Part shown: piece by piece, positions 45,901-54,354 of the stretch | Position numbering within the stretch: the stretch's first letter is position 1 | How the letters are laid out: each line of letters begins with the position of its first letter | Origin: an uncultured Schlesneria sp. | Lineage (GTDB): Bacteria > Planctomycetota > Planctomycetia > Planctomycetales > Planctomycetaceae | Direction of reading: 5' to 3' | Length of the DNA stretch: 64,000 bases | Assembly (NCBI GenBank): GCA_903899985.1 | Contig: CAIULL010000121.1 | Location: 1-64,000, forward strand | Notes under the pieces: generated by a model | The model's input: only the letters and a program-made list of their open reading frames with translations | Told to the model about the DNA's origin: nothing | Database searches by the model: none | Translations under genes and position numbers: made by a program

Positions 45901-47199
45901 ATCCGCTTCCTCATCGTCGGTCGCTGATGTTATTCGTTTTGGTGAACTTCGCGGCTGATCGTCATCATCTTCGTCGTCATCATAACGAGGCTTGGGTGAT
46001 GGCTTGAGTCGAGACTTGATCGGTTGAGTCTCATCATCAGGATTGGTGTCCGGAGTCGTGCTGCGGTTTTTTCGGCGAGGCGAAGCGTCCGATGCTTCTT
46101 CGGAATCTTCATCCTGCTCGACGCGTGAACGGGTTTTTCGTCGATTCTTCGCCGTTGGCGATTCGTCGCGTCCTTCGTCATCAGCGGCGCGAGACTTTCG
46201 TCGTTTCGGGCGTTCTTCCTCTGCCGGATCGACGTCGTCGCTTTCGTCGAGTTCCTGCTCAACCGACTGCAGGGCATCGACATCATAGTCACTGAGGTCG
46301 CTGAAGATTTCGTTTGAGAACGCCGCTTTTGTCAATTTGGAATTCGCGAGATCGTCCAGTAATTCCGCAGGTGTCTGATAGCGATCAGCCGGTTTTTTTG
46401 CGGTCATCCGTTGTAAAACTGCGATCAGACCTTCCGGAATATTTTCATTCTTTTCACGGGGGTCGGGCAGGGGTTTGATCGCGTGTGCCTGAAGTTTGTT
46501 CGTCAAACTCCCTTCTGCGAACGGTGGCTCGCCTGTCAGCATCTGATACCAAGTGCATCCGAGCGAATAGATGTCGCTTCGCACGTCTGCCGATTTGCTG
46601 CTACGCGCCTGCTCGGGTGCCATGTAGTCGACCGTTCCGACCGTCGTTCCTGCCCGAGTGATATTGGTTTCGAGCGTATCATCGATTGATCGGGCTAAAC
46701 CCAGGTCTGTGACTTTCACGACACCATCGTGTCGCAGCAGAAGATTCGACGGTTTGATGTCGCGGTGAACAATGTTATGTTCGAAAGCGTGTTGCAGTGC
46801 AGACGCCACTTGTTTAATGATCTCGATCGAGCGCTTGACCGGAATAACCCCTCGGCGTTTCACCTGCTCGAAAAGGTCGATCCCTTCCACGTATTCCATC
46901 GCGATATAAAGGAAGCCGTCCGCTTCACCGGTATCGTAGACCGAAACAATATTCGGATGTTCGAGTTGTCCTGCCGCTTGAGCTTCTGCCTTAAATCGCC
47001 TTACGAGAATTGGATTCTTGGCTTTGTCCCGGGGCAAGACCTTGAGTGCCACCAGCTTCTTCAGATCGGTATTTCGCGCAAGATAAACGGTTCCCATGCC
47101 ACCTTGACCAAGCTTCCGCTCAATCTGGTATTTCCCGAGCGTACTCATTGGCTGGTTGATATCGATGGCTTTGGTCGGGGCATCAGATTCGGCGCTCAT
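42943..47199 (-). CDS. Ser/Thr protein kinase with disordered linker and beta-helix ectodomain
   Basis: The 1418-residue product has an N-terminal Hanks-type kinase (about 24-290): GQGGMGTVYLA loop, Lys53, HRDIKPSN at 145-152, DLG in place of DFG, and GTVDYMAPEQ. A highly charged low-complexity linker follows (about 310-490, Asp/Glu/Arg/Lys/Ser). One membrane helix lies near 495-525 (IGIAAGVLGAIAGLGWLIV). A long extracytoplasmic region (about 590-1380) has repeated short strands such as VVQDSLFV and LFIRNSIVAIRG, typical of right-handed parallel beta-helices that bind polysaccharide. It is probably a membrane sensor kinase. uvrB lies 215 bases upstream on the same strand but is not functionally related. 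Confidence 0.9.
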   Translation of the reverse strand: MSAESDAPTKAIDINQPMSTLGKYQIERKLGQGGMGTVYLARNTDLKKLVALKVLPRDKAKNPILVRRFKAEAQAAGQLEHPNIVSVYDTGEADGFLYIAMEYVEGIDLFEQVKRRGVIPVKRSIEIIKQVASALQHAFEHNIVHRDIKPSNLLLRHDGVVKVTDLGLARSIDDTLETNITRAGTTVGTVDYMAPEQARSSKSADVRSDIYSLGCTWYQMLTGEPPFAEGSLTNKLQAHAIKPLPDPREKNENIPEGLIAVLQRMTAKKPADRYQTPAELLDDLANSKLTKAAFSNEIFSDLSDYDVDALQSVEQELDESDDVDPAEEERPKRRKSRAADDEGRDESPTAKNRRKTRSRVEQDEDSEEASDASPRRKNRSTTPDTNPDDETQPIKSRLKPSPKPRYDDDEDDDDQPRSSPKRITSATDDEEADEPSPAKRKRSSSVPEEETAPRSKSVKGGSSAEGRESNAAKHAPKPLPPKREPVDSSNDNRIRFNLEPLKFIGIAAGVLGAIAGLGWLIVQWSGQVETANNPFAHQTVPSQEPVVVTPPVIKPPDNKDKDADAAVSVTVVEPAKQGPSVTDRVGTSEYDITKQPLPGWATSASTDPADLPVFTAGPGVPSATHFTTLDEALLATERAGGIVRLIGNGPFVLSRVEISNAKKIVVTGATPQDQPLVIVRSGEAGSLQGFAVNNGMLELRGLHFALDRSTSNDSTQTKIISVADGQLFVRRCSFTANGNDVTDAIAIEFTSKQDSQNIPVIEPHLLMDHVTIRGNGLTGLQINRTMADVVVQDSLFVTGTAPAISVAGKLLAGLAEMVDSKPRRAIRVIRSTLCGRKQVFELSAENTLKPPSTSIFLQDSICTAEGTGNSAVIVSAVHWPIVTSTTAGWLTNLNWSSKSSLYIGFERLLDLVKSSYEVRTQEQWQRVWHNYEPAQFQKFTWQESVISDVSSVQPQDFDTAKLTFREMKTSKGHMPGCMTSQLTVPGIISQPRITALGLRPKLPTAVLKPADNPPTRKVNLLKEDLGVILNKNDWQNDTVFEAIGAGVHTMQPARIIGKSLKVVFRQADGQPLKILPKVPDAKSRTENAGLFTIEKGTLELQSAFLEAPQTPKGGAATPWLIYARNANVILRGCQLSGPALQDLDQHLGLIEWSTTNVNTPVTGVEPNFLSVNDSLLMSTGVGIRLQSATGRLFIRNSIVAIRGYGIDLQPIRTGTILLPVVDLEHTTFSTTKAAIRIEASPGSDPITTPMRIFADSCAMVAPLEFKPGEASESTIIECAGPVLEQTQVAWWGTSNGFSKELKSFVVQSGKEPVTTAAGWSNTWGEPNDVRLLTGSKGVLLSKALPNKWTLLKPYSFLLDLHSPSATWAEGGRPIGADIRSVEESIVAKRASSDKQPANGQPTRPSASPTVGGKKNVGF

Positions 47200-47414
47200 T
47201 GCGATCCTCCCGTCTTACCCCTCAAATCTTGCGCGATCGTATTTGCGCAATACCGAGGGAGATGCTGGCGATTCGATTCGATATACATGGGAGCTTTCCA
47301 CAGATCAATCGGCCGTCGAAAGGATTTTGTGGGATGTGTAATTGTTCAGCCAGTGTAACAAACCAATGAAACGCCCGTCAAAAGCTTTGTGGTAAGTTCT
47401 GGTCGAGTAAATTG

Positions 47415-49481
47415 TTATCGGTGTGGGTTTGGCTTTCTTTGACTCCTTTTGCGCCCACGTCCTCCCTTCAATTTCGAATTTGACGATTCGTCATCCGATG
47501 GTACGGGTTTTCCGACTTGTTGCTTCAATTGAACAATTCGATCACGCAGTTTCGCGGCTCGTTCGAATTCGAGCGACTCGGCGGCGGCAAGCATTTCCGC
47601 TTCAAGTTCACTGAGGTATTCCTGCGTGACGTACTGGCTTTCGCTTTCGACGCCAATCACTTTCTGGCTGATGCGTTTCGCTTCAATTTCTTCTTCAATC
47701 CCTCGGCGAATCGCTTTTTTGATTGTTTCCGGTGTAATTCCATGTTGCTGATTGTATTCCGTCTGCAGGATACGGCGTCGGCCAGTTTCATCGAGCGCCT
47801 GCTGCATGCTGTCGGTGACCCGGTCTGCGTACAGCACGACTTCGGCATTCACATTACGTGCAGATCTGCCAATTGTTTGAATGAGACTTGTGGCACTCCG
47901 CAAAAACCCTTCTTTATCCGCATCGAGAATCGCAACAAGCGAGACTTCCGGGACGTCGATCCCTTCCCGCAGCAGGTTCACGCCCACGACGACATCAAAT
48001 TTCCCTTCCCGCAAACTTCTCAAAACTTCGACTCGCTCGAATGCATCGAGTTCCGAATGAAGCCAGGCACATTTGATCCCTTCTTCGGTCAAATATTTCG
48101 TCAGGTCTTCGGAGAGTCTCTTTGTCAGCGTTGTGACCAGCGTTCGTTGGCCCTTAGCCGTCCGCTGTTTGATTTGCTCCAGCAAATGCGGAACTTGCCC
48201 TCGTGCGGGATGAATCGAGATCGTCGGGTCGAGCAGGCCAGTTGGTCGAATCACCTGTTCCACAACTTCGCCCCCTGTCTGTTCGATTTCCCAGTCCGAT
48301 GGGGTGGCGGAGACGAAAACGGTTTGTTTTCGTCTTGTGTTCCATTCTTCGAATTTCAGCGGCCGATTGTCGAGTGCCATCGGTAGGCGGAACCCATGTT
48401 CTACAAGAGTTGTCTTGCGGGCGTGATCGCCATTGAACATGGCCCGGATCTGAGGGACGCTGACGTGCGATTCATCCACAAACAGCAGGAAATCTTCCGG
48501 GAAAAAGTCCAGCAATGTAAATGGGGGTTCGCCCGGTTTTCGACCGGACAATGCTCGACTGTAATTTTCGATTCCGGGGCAGAAGCCAATCTCGCGCAAT
48601 AATTCCAGATCGTGCCGGGTTCGCGCATTCAGTCGTTGTCGTTCAATCAGCTTCCCTTCATTCTGAAATTTTTCCAGTTGTGAATTGAGTTCGCTTTCAA
48701 TTTCACGAGTGGCATCCGTAATCCGATCTTCCGGCAAAACATAGTGTTTGGCAGGGTAGATGTAGATGTCGTTCAGTCGTTGAGCTTCCTCGCCGGTCAA
48801 CGGATTGATGATCGATAGCTTTTCGATCTCGTCACCCCAAAGTTCGATCCGATAGGCGAATTCTTCGTATGCGGGCCAGACTTCGACGACGTCGCCGCGA
48901 ACGCGGAAATTACTTCGAGCGGGTGCGATGTCGTTTCGCGAGTACTGGATATCGCAAAGTCTTCGAAGTAGATCGTCCCTGTCGATTGATCCCCCCACCG
49001 TGAGTGGCACCATCATTTCGAGGTAATCCTTAGGCGAGCCTAATCCGTAGATACAGCTGACGCTGGCCACAACGATCACATCACGGCGGCTCACCAGCGC
49101 GCTAGTGGCGAGGAGTCGCAGTCGGTCGATCTCTTCGTTGATCGACGAGTCCTTTTCGATGTAGATGTCTCGCTGGGGGATATATGCCTCGGGCTGGTAA
49201 TAGTCGTAGTAGCTGACGAAATAGGCGACAGCGTTGTTGGGAAAGAATTCACGGAACTCACCGTATAACTGCGCCGCAAGCGTCTTGTTATGCGAAAGAA
49301 TCAACGCCGGACGCTGCATCTGCTGAATGACGTTGGCCATCGTAAAAGTCTTGCCCGAACCCGTAACTCCCAGCAGGACCTGGTCTCTTTTACCCTCACG
49401 CAGGCCTCGCACGAGCGATTCGATCGCCTTCGGCTGATCGCCTGCGGGTTGAAATGGATTGGCCAGTTGAAATTCAGGCAT
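47415..49481 (-). CDS. uvrB: Excinuclease ABC subunit B (UvrB)
   Basis: The 688-residue protein is slightly longer than the usual ~670. It is complete: start [20 protein letters not shown], Walker A GVTGSGKT (about 38-45), the beta-hairpin [30 protein letters not shown], helicase motifs [12 protein letters not shown] and TIGRSARN, and the C-terminal UVR domain ([25 protein letters not shown]) that binds UvrC. It verifies and holds damaged DNA in nucleotide-excision repair. The extra C-terminal ~20 residues are basic ([14 protein letters not shown]). No upstream uvr genes are adjacent, as is common. Confidence 0.98.
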   Translation of the reverse strand: MPEFQLANPFQPAGDQPKAIESLVRGLREGKRDQVLLGVTGSGKTFTMANVIQQMQRPALILSHNKTLAAQLYGEFREFFPNNAVAYFVSYYDYYQPEAYIPQRDIYIEKDSSINEEIDRLRLLATSALVSRRDVIVVASVSCIYGLGSPKDYLEMMVPLTVGGSIDRDDLLRRLCDIQYSRNDIAPARSNFRVRGDVVEVWPAYEEFAYRIELWGDEIEKLSIINPLTGEEAQRLNDIYIYPAKHYVLPEDRITDATREIESELNSQLEKFQNEGKLIERQRLNARTRHDLELLREIGFCPGIENYSRALSGRKPGEPPFTLLDFFPEDFLLFVDESHVSVPQIRAMFNGDHARKTTLVEHGFRLPMALDNRPLKFEEWNTRRKQTVFVSATPSDWEIEQTGGEVVEQVIRPTGLLDPTISIHPARGQVPHLLEQIKQRTAKGQRTLVTTLTKRLSEDLTKYLTEEGIKCAWLHSELDAFERVEVLRSLREGKFDVVVGVNLLREGIDVPEVSLVAILDADKEGFLRSATSLIQTIGRSARNVNAEVVLYADRVTDSMQQALDETGRRRILQTEYNQQHGITPETIKKAIRRGIEEEIEAKRISQKVIGVESESQYVTQEYLSELEAEMLAAAESLEFERAAKLRDRIVQLKQQVGKPVPSDDESSNSKLKGGRGRKRSQRKPNPHR

Positions 49482-50024
49482 AAGGCGAAGCTTTCAACGG
49501 AGGATGAATACCAACACAAAGTCTATCCGATTGCCGTGCATTTTCAGCAGTCTCAGGTCACTCACGAGATTTATTCGTTAAAAGATTCCCGTGAGCGAAG
49601 CGTTGAGCTGACGAAGAAGAAGCAGCAGAAGAAGAGACCTTCGGTCGGGCATGTGTGTACGATCTCGGCAGACAGGCTCATCACCGTTAACACTCGCTCA
49701 CATTCGCTGATGGAAAGTTGCACAATGTATTGGCAAATAACGCTCTTCTCGTTCGCTGACCTCACGTGGTATTATTGACCGACGTGGCCATCAAGAATAT
49801 CGATTTGCAGAAATGTGAAATACGCAGCCACTAATTGCCGGATCGGTCGTCGGGTGACAGTGCAATATCCTCTTGAATCATAGAAAGGGGTTTCACACCA
49901 ACCTGATTGAATTCGCAAAAAACGAGGATCGTTTTTTATTTCTCATCTGATTCGATGAAATTTCGCCAAGGATTTGTTCGAACCAACCCGACGCCAGTCA
50001 TGGATGCTGGAGAAAGGAATTTTG
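49482..50024. other. Intergenic stretch between uvrB and the PEP-CTERM gene
   Basis: No gene is seen; an apparent plus-strand frame here is antisense to the uvrB start and non-coding in character. An AT-rich perfect nine-base stem (AAAAAACGA at 49917-49925 with 49929-49937) ends in six T on both strands and could act as a weak bidirectional terminator. The promoter of the following operon must lie here, but I cannot support specific boxes. Confidence 0.4.
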
Positions 50025-50609
50025 ATGCTACGCCAAATTCGTTTAATGGCAATCGTCTTCGCCGCCATTGCCTCTCTGGGGATGAGTACCGTCCACGGAG
50101 ATTTGATTACCAATGGTGGATTCGAGACGGGCGACTTTTCCGGCTGGACGCTTTCCGGCAATACATCTGATCCAACGACTTATGGAATCGATAGCAGTTT
50201 TCCTTACGCAGGAACGTACAACGCCTATTTTGGCCCGCAGAACAGCCAGGCATTTCTTTCACAGACGATCGCGACAATTCCTGGGCAGACCTACGAACTC
50301 GATTTTTTCTTGAAGAACGAAGACGGGGCGTCGCCGAATCATTTCAGCGTCAGTTTCGGTTCGACAACTCTGTACGATGCCACAAGTCTTCCCGCTTTTG
50401 ATTACCAGGAATATGTTTACGATGTGACTGCGACGTCAACGACGACGGTCGTAACACTCGGATTCCAAAACGATTTCAGTTACTTTGACATTGATAATGT
50501 CAGCGTATCATCCGTACCGGAGCCAGCCAGCATCATTTGTTTCGCGATCGGCGTGATCCTTCTCGCATGTCATGCACGGCGACATCAACTGTCGAGACGG
50601 AATACCTGA
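50025..50609 (+). CDS. PEP-CTERM sorted exported protein
   Basis: The start at ATG 50025 (MLRQIRLMAIVF) is chosen for its AAAGGA six bases upstream and for the signal peptide ending STVHG-DL. The ~194-residue product has a DUF642-like beta-sandwich (LITNGGFETGDFSGWTLSG, PGQTYELDFFLKNE, DNVSVSS). It ends with the sorting tag VPEPAS, a hydrophobic helix and a basic tail (HARRHQLSRR). In PEP-CTERM systems an exosortase removes this tail and the protein is exported, often with exopolysaccharide. No exosortase gene is in the window. It precedes two further exported proteins on the same strand and may be in one operon. Confidence 0.92.
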   Translation: MLRQIRLMAIVFAAIASLGMSTVHGDLITNGGFETGDFSGWTLSGNTSDPTTYGIDSSFPYAGTYNAYFGPQNSQAFLSQTIATIPGQTYELDFFLKNEDGASPNHFSVSFGSTTLYDATSLPAFDYQEYVYDVTATSTTTVVTLGFQNDFSYFDIDNVSVSSVPEPASIICFAIGVILLACHARRHQLSRRNT

Positions 50610-50661
50610 GTTTGCGCGTGATCGGTCATTCGCGTCTTTCTAAAAAGGGGAGTTGCAGGCG

Positions 50662-52221
50662 ATGAGACAATTCAAACGGCAGACGTTAATTTTCGGACGG
50701 GGCCAGGCATGGTTACTCGTGACGATGTTCGTTTCCGGTGTCGTCTCTGAAAAGGCGAACGCACAGTATTGGGGCGGTTACGGCGCCGACCCGCAACATA
50801 CCTGCCAGGCTCATGTCGCGTCTCAACTTCCGCAGAAAGTACTTTGGTCGATGCCGGTCGACCTGAACCCGCCATTCACCGGGGCCGACCTCTATGTCCA
50901 CTACGCCAGTCCTGTCATCACAGCCAAGAACACCGTCATTGTGACTGTGCGAGGGACAACATCCGATCCGAACGTCTTTCAATTGAAAGCGGTCAAGGGG
51001 CAAGACGGCTCGACGGCATGGACCAGCCCATTGACGACCGACTACATCTTACCCGCCCACAATTGGATTCCAGTGTGTGGCCCGACTTTGGTCTCCGGCG
51101 GGCTGCGATTGGCTGTCCCAGGAGCGGGGGGAACGGTCTATCTAAGGGCAAACCCTGACCGTGCAACGGGGGCCGTAACCCAGATCCCTTTCTACACTAG
51201 CCTGACTAACTATAAATCGAATCAAACCAGTTTTAATAAAAGCGTCTTCATTTCGACTCCAATCACTGCCGATGCGGATGGGAATTTGTACTTCGGTTAC
51301 ACCATACAAGCCGCCGCGGCCGGCGCACCGGCAAACAGTGGACTGGCCCGAATCTCGAGCGCCGGTGTCGGAAGCTATGTCACGGCTGCTACTGCAGCCG
51401 GGGACACGTCGATGCAAAAAGTTATTTACAATTGTGCACCTGCGGTCAGCGTCGATGGCACGACGGTCTACGTGGCTGTCAACAGCGGTGACTTCGGTGC
51501 CGGCTACCTTGTGGCACTCGATAGCAAGACGCTTGCCACAAAGGCAAAAGTGCGATTGAAGGATCCCAAAACCGGCAACGACGCGAGCCTTCCCGATGAC
51601 GGCTCTGCCACACCGACGGTGGGTCCCGACGGTGACGTTTATTTTGGTGTGCTGGAAAACCCGTTTCCATCCCGGATCGACCGGGGATGGCTACTTCATT
51701 TCAGCGGCGATTTAACAACGTTGAAGACGCCAGGTTCGTTCGGCTGGGATAACACCGCTTCGATCGTTCCGGCAAGTGCGGTCCCTCAGTATCAAGGAGC
51801 TTCAAAGTATCTTGTCCTGACGAAGTACAACAACTACGCCGATTTTGGTCCCCCCGGAGACGGCCTTAACCGAATGGCAGTACTCGACCCAAACGATACT
51901 CAGGTCGATCCAATTTCTGGCGTATTCACAATGAAAGAAGTGATTACGGTCCTCGGCCCGACAACAGACCCCAGATTTGGTGCGCGGGCTGTTCACGAAT
52001 GGTGTGTGAACTCCGCTGCGATTGACACGATTAACAAATGTGCGATTGTTAATTCTGAGGATGGAAACGTCTATCGTTGGGATTTCACAACAAACACGCT
52101 CAGTCCAGCACTTCCACTGGCGGCGGCGACCGGTGAGGCGTACACACCCACTGTCATCGGGCCAGACGGTGCGGTCTATGCGATCAATCGAGCAGTCCTG
52201 AACTGTTGCGTCAAGAAATAA
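50662..52221 (+). CDS. Exported beta-propeller (PQQ-like) protein
   Basis: The start is placed at ATG 50662, nine bases after AGGGGAG; a TTG at 50653 is inside that ribosome site. The 519-residue product has a signal peptide ending near KANA-QYWGGYG. Repeated propeller blades of the PQQ/quinoprotein type follow, for example GGTVYLRANPDRATG, DADGNLYFGY, SVDGTTVYVAVNSGD, PDGDVYFGV and EDGNVYRWD. There is no recognisable haem motif, and the PQQ ligands cannot be judged by eye. It probably binds a ligand or scaffold outside the cytoplasm. It is followed after 28 bases by the G8-domain gene, so these two are almost surely co-transcribed. Confidence 0.75.
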   Translation: MRQFKRQTLIFGRGQAWLLVTMFVSGVVSEKANAQYWGGYGADPQHTCQAHVASQLPQKVLWSMPVDLNPPFTGADLYVHYASPVITAKNTVIVTVRGTTSDPNVFQLKAVKGQDGSTAWTSPLTTDYILPAHNWIPVCGPTLVSGGLRLAVPGAGGTVYLRANPDRATGAVTQIPFYTSLTNYKSNQTSFNKSVFISTPITADADGNLYFGYTIQAAAAGAPANSGLARISSAGVGSYVTAATAAGDTSMQKVIYNCAPAVSVDGTTVYVAVNSGDFGAGYLVALDSKTLATKAKVRLKDPKTGNDASLPDDGSATPTVGPDGDVYFGVLENPFPSRIDRGWLLHFSGDLTTLKTPGSFGWDNTASIVPASAVPQYQGASKYLVLTKYNNYADFGPPGDGLNRMAVLDPNDTQVDPISGVFTMKEVITVLGPTTDPRFGARAVHEWCVNSAAIDTINKCAIVNSEDGNVYRWDFTTNTLSPALPLAAATGEAYTPTVIGPDGAVYAINRAVLNCCVKK

Positions 52222-52249
52222 GGCAGGGCGTTATTTTGTAGGAGCGACT

Positions 52250-54226
52250 GTGGTCGCAAGCAAACTTCGAGTCTCCCTTCTTGCCTGGCTCAGCCTCGTC
52301 GCACCTTTGTTAGCAGACGACTCTGGTTTAATTCGCTCTCGACAGAGTGGGTCGTGGTCAGCTGCGTCAACCTGGGAAAACGGCGTCGTACCTGCGGCCG
52401 AGGCCCGTGTGCAGGTTCGGTCTGAACATGTGGTTTCGTATGACCTGCAATCTGACAAGCCGATCCGTTCAATTCACGTCTCTGGAACGCTCAGATTCGT
52501 GACGGACCAGGATACGCGCCTTGATGTCGGACTGATCAAAATTCAGCCCGGCGATGACGCCAGCGAGAACGGCTTTGACTGCGACGATCACCCGAGAATG
52601 CCGCTGCCCAATCAGCCGGTTCCGGCTTTGGAGGTCGGCTCCGCCGAGCAGCCCATTCAGGCGGGAAAAACCGCACTGATTCGGTTGGTCGCTATAAAGG
52701 GAATGAACCCCGAATCGTGCCCGGCGATTGTCTGTTGTGGGGGCCGAATGGACTTCCACGGTGCGGAGATGAGCCGTACATGGGTCAAGCTCGGCGACGA
52801 CCCAAAGCCTGGAAGCACCGTGGTACAACTCGCCGAACACGTGACGGGTTGGCGTGAAGGGGATCGTGTGCTGGTAACTGCCGCAACGAACCGAGTCCGC
52901 AAACAAGGAGAGACTCTTCGGCCGGGAGTCGGGTCAATTCCCCGTTTCACTGAAGAGAGGTTCATACGGTCGATTGATGGGACCGAGTTAACTCTCGACC
53001 GCCCGCTTTCGGAAGTTCATTCAATGCCGGAAGGGCTGAGAGGCGAAATTGCCAACCTCAGCCGAAACGTCATTATCGAATCGGCAGACGCTTCTCAGGG
53101 ACGGGGCCACACGATGTACCACCGACACTCGAGTGGCTCGATTGGCTATGCCGAGTTTCGCCACCTGGGTAAGGAGGGTGTCAAAGGTCGATACCCGATC
53201 CATTTCCATCTGGTTGGACAGACGATGCGAGGCAGTTCAGTTGTGGGCGCTTCGATCTGGGATAGTGGAAATCGTTGGATCACGATTCACGGGACCAACG
53301 AACTTGTCGTTCGCGACTGTGTCGGTTACCAATCGGTCGGCCACGGATTCTTCCTGGAAGACGGTACAGAGACGCTGAACGTTCTGGACCGAAACCTGGC
53401 CGTTCAATCGTACGCCGGGAAACGTTTACCCGATCAAGCACTGGCATTCGATGACAATTCCGGCGCTGGCTTCTGGTGGGCGAACAGTCTCAACACTTTA
53501 ACACGGAACGTAGCTGTCGAATGCGATCGCTACGGCTTCCGTTACGAAGCGGTCGTTTCCCCGGCCGACGACCTCCGCAAACAAGTGCTGCTGACAGGCG
53601 GACATCGCGAGACCATCGATATCCGCAAGCTTCCCTTCGTCCGATTTCAGGACAATGAAGCCCACTCCCAGCTTTACGGAATTGACTTGGGCGAAGGATC
53701 TAACGGTGTTGGTCCCGATCGCGATCATCCGTTCGTGTTACTGAACATACGGATTTGGGATTGTTCCTGGGCGTTCCGGACGGACGTCCCCAATCTATTG
53801 GTCGACGGTCTATCGATTGATCGCTGTCGTTACGGTGTGTCCCACACTCGTGAAAGTTTCCGCGCCTATCGCAACACGACGATCCGGCGCTGCTATCTTG
53901 CCGGCGCAGTCCCACCGCCGGCCGCCGGTGCTGATGAAACGCAACACGTACGCGACGATTCCTCACCGAACACAATCATTACATTCGTGGCCTCGCCTAA
54001 GAACGGCCAGCGCCTGGTCCGTGGGACATCGACGGATAACGGCGAAATCCGTCGAGTCGTGGTCAACGGATGCGAGGCTCGTCCCATCGCCCCCGGGTTC
54101 ACAGAATGGGAAATCACAATCGAAGAGCCTGAGAACGGGATCATTTCGGCCGGGGCCGAAGACGTGACAGGAAACATCGAGACCGATCTGCATCGGGTAC
54201 GCATCGGTATTCCATCGATCAAATAA
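52250..54226 (+). CDS. Exported G8-domain/parallel beta-helix protein resembling animal CEMIP/TMEM2
   Basis: The start is GTG 52250, five bases after GGAG. The 658-residue product has a signal peptide (LAWLSLVAPLLA). A G8 domain covers about 30-150 (SGSWSAASTWENGVVP, VVSYDLQ, IHVSGTLRFV), with the characteristic continuation GWREGDRVLV, RSIDGTELTLDRPL and NLSRNVIIES. The stretch GYAEFRHLGKEGVKGRYPIHFHL is strikingly like the core of the animal hyaluronan-processing proteins CEMIP and TMEM2 and of fibrocystin-like proteins. Beta-helix repeats run to about 570. The function in bacteria is unknown; binding or cleavage of an extracellular glycan is the obvious hypothesis. It is co-transcribed with the preceding propeller protein. 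Confidence 0.85.
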   Translation: MVASKLRVSLLAWLSLVAPLLADDSGLIRSRQSGSWSAASTWENGVVPAAEARVQVRSEHVVSYDLQSDKPIRSIHVSGTLRFVTDQDTRLDVGLIKIQPGDDASENGFDCDDHPRMPLPNQPVPALEVGSAEQPIQAGKTALIRLVAIKGMNPESCPAIVCCGGRMDFHGAEMSRTWVKLGDDPKPGSTVVQLAEHVTGWREGDRVLVTAATNRVRKQGETLRPGVGSIPRFTEERFIRSIDGTELTLDRPLSEVHSMPEGLRGEIANLSRNVIIESADASQGRGHTMYHRHSSGSIGYAEFRHLGKEGVKGRYPIHFHLVGQTMRGSSVVGASIWDSGNRWITIHGTNELVVRDCVGYQSVGHGFFLEDGTETLNVLDRNLAVQSYAGKRLPDQALAFDDNSGAGFWWANSLNTLTRNVAVECDRYGFRYEAVVSPADDLRKQVLLTGGHRETIDIRKLPFVRFQDNEAHSQLYGIDLGEGSNGVGPDRDHPFVLLNIRIWDCSWAFRTDVPNLLVDGLSIDRCRYGVSHTRESFRAYRNTTIRRCYLAGAVPPPAAGADETQHVRDDSSPNTIITFVASPKNGQRLVRGTSTDNGEIRRVVVNGCEARPIAPGFTEWEITIEEPENGIISAGAEDVTGNIETDLHRVRIGIPSIK

Positions 54227-54354
54227 TCGGTGGAACCGATGCGAGATTGCGCCGATGGAATAGTGCTGTCGGCTTTGAATCTTGCGTTGTCCTTGTACGT
54301 CGTGCGTGGCTGTGAGAATATGCAGCAGGCCAGTTACAGAATTCAGGAGGACTC

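Noticed and set aside
49290-49778. 162-codon plus-strand frame opposite the uvrB start
   Set aside because: It is mostly antisense to the conserved UvrB N-terminus and continues into non-coding sequence.
49755-49800. TTGACC with a 17-base spacer before TATCGA as a promoter for the PEP-CTERM operon
   Set aside because: The -10 box matches only three of six consensus bases, so I did not list it.
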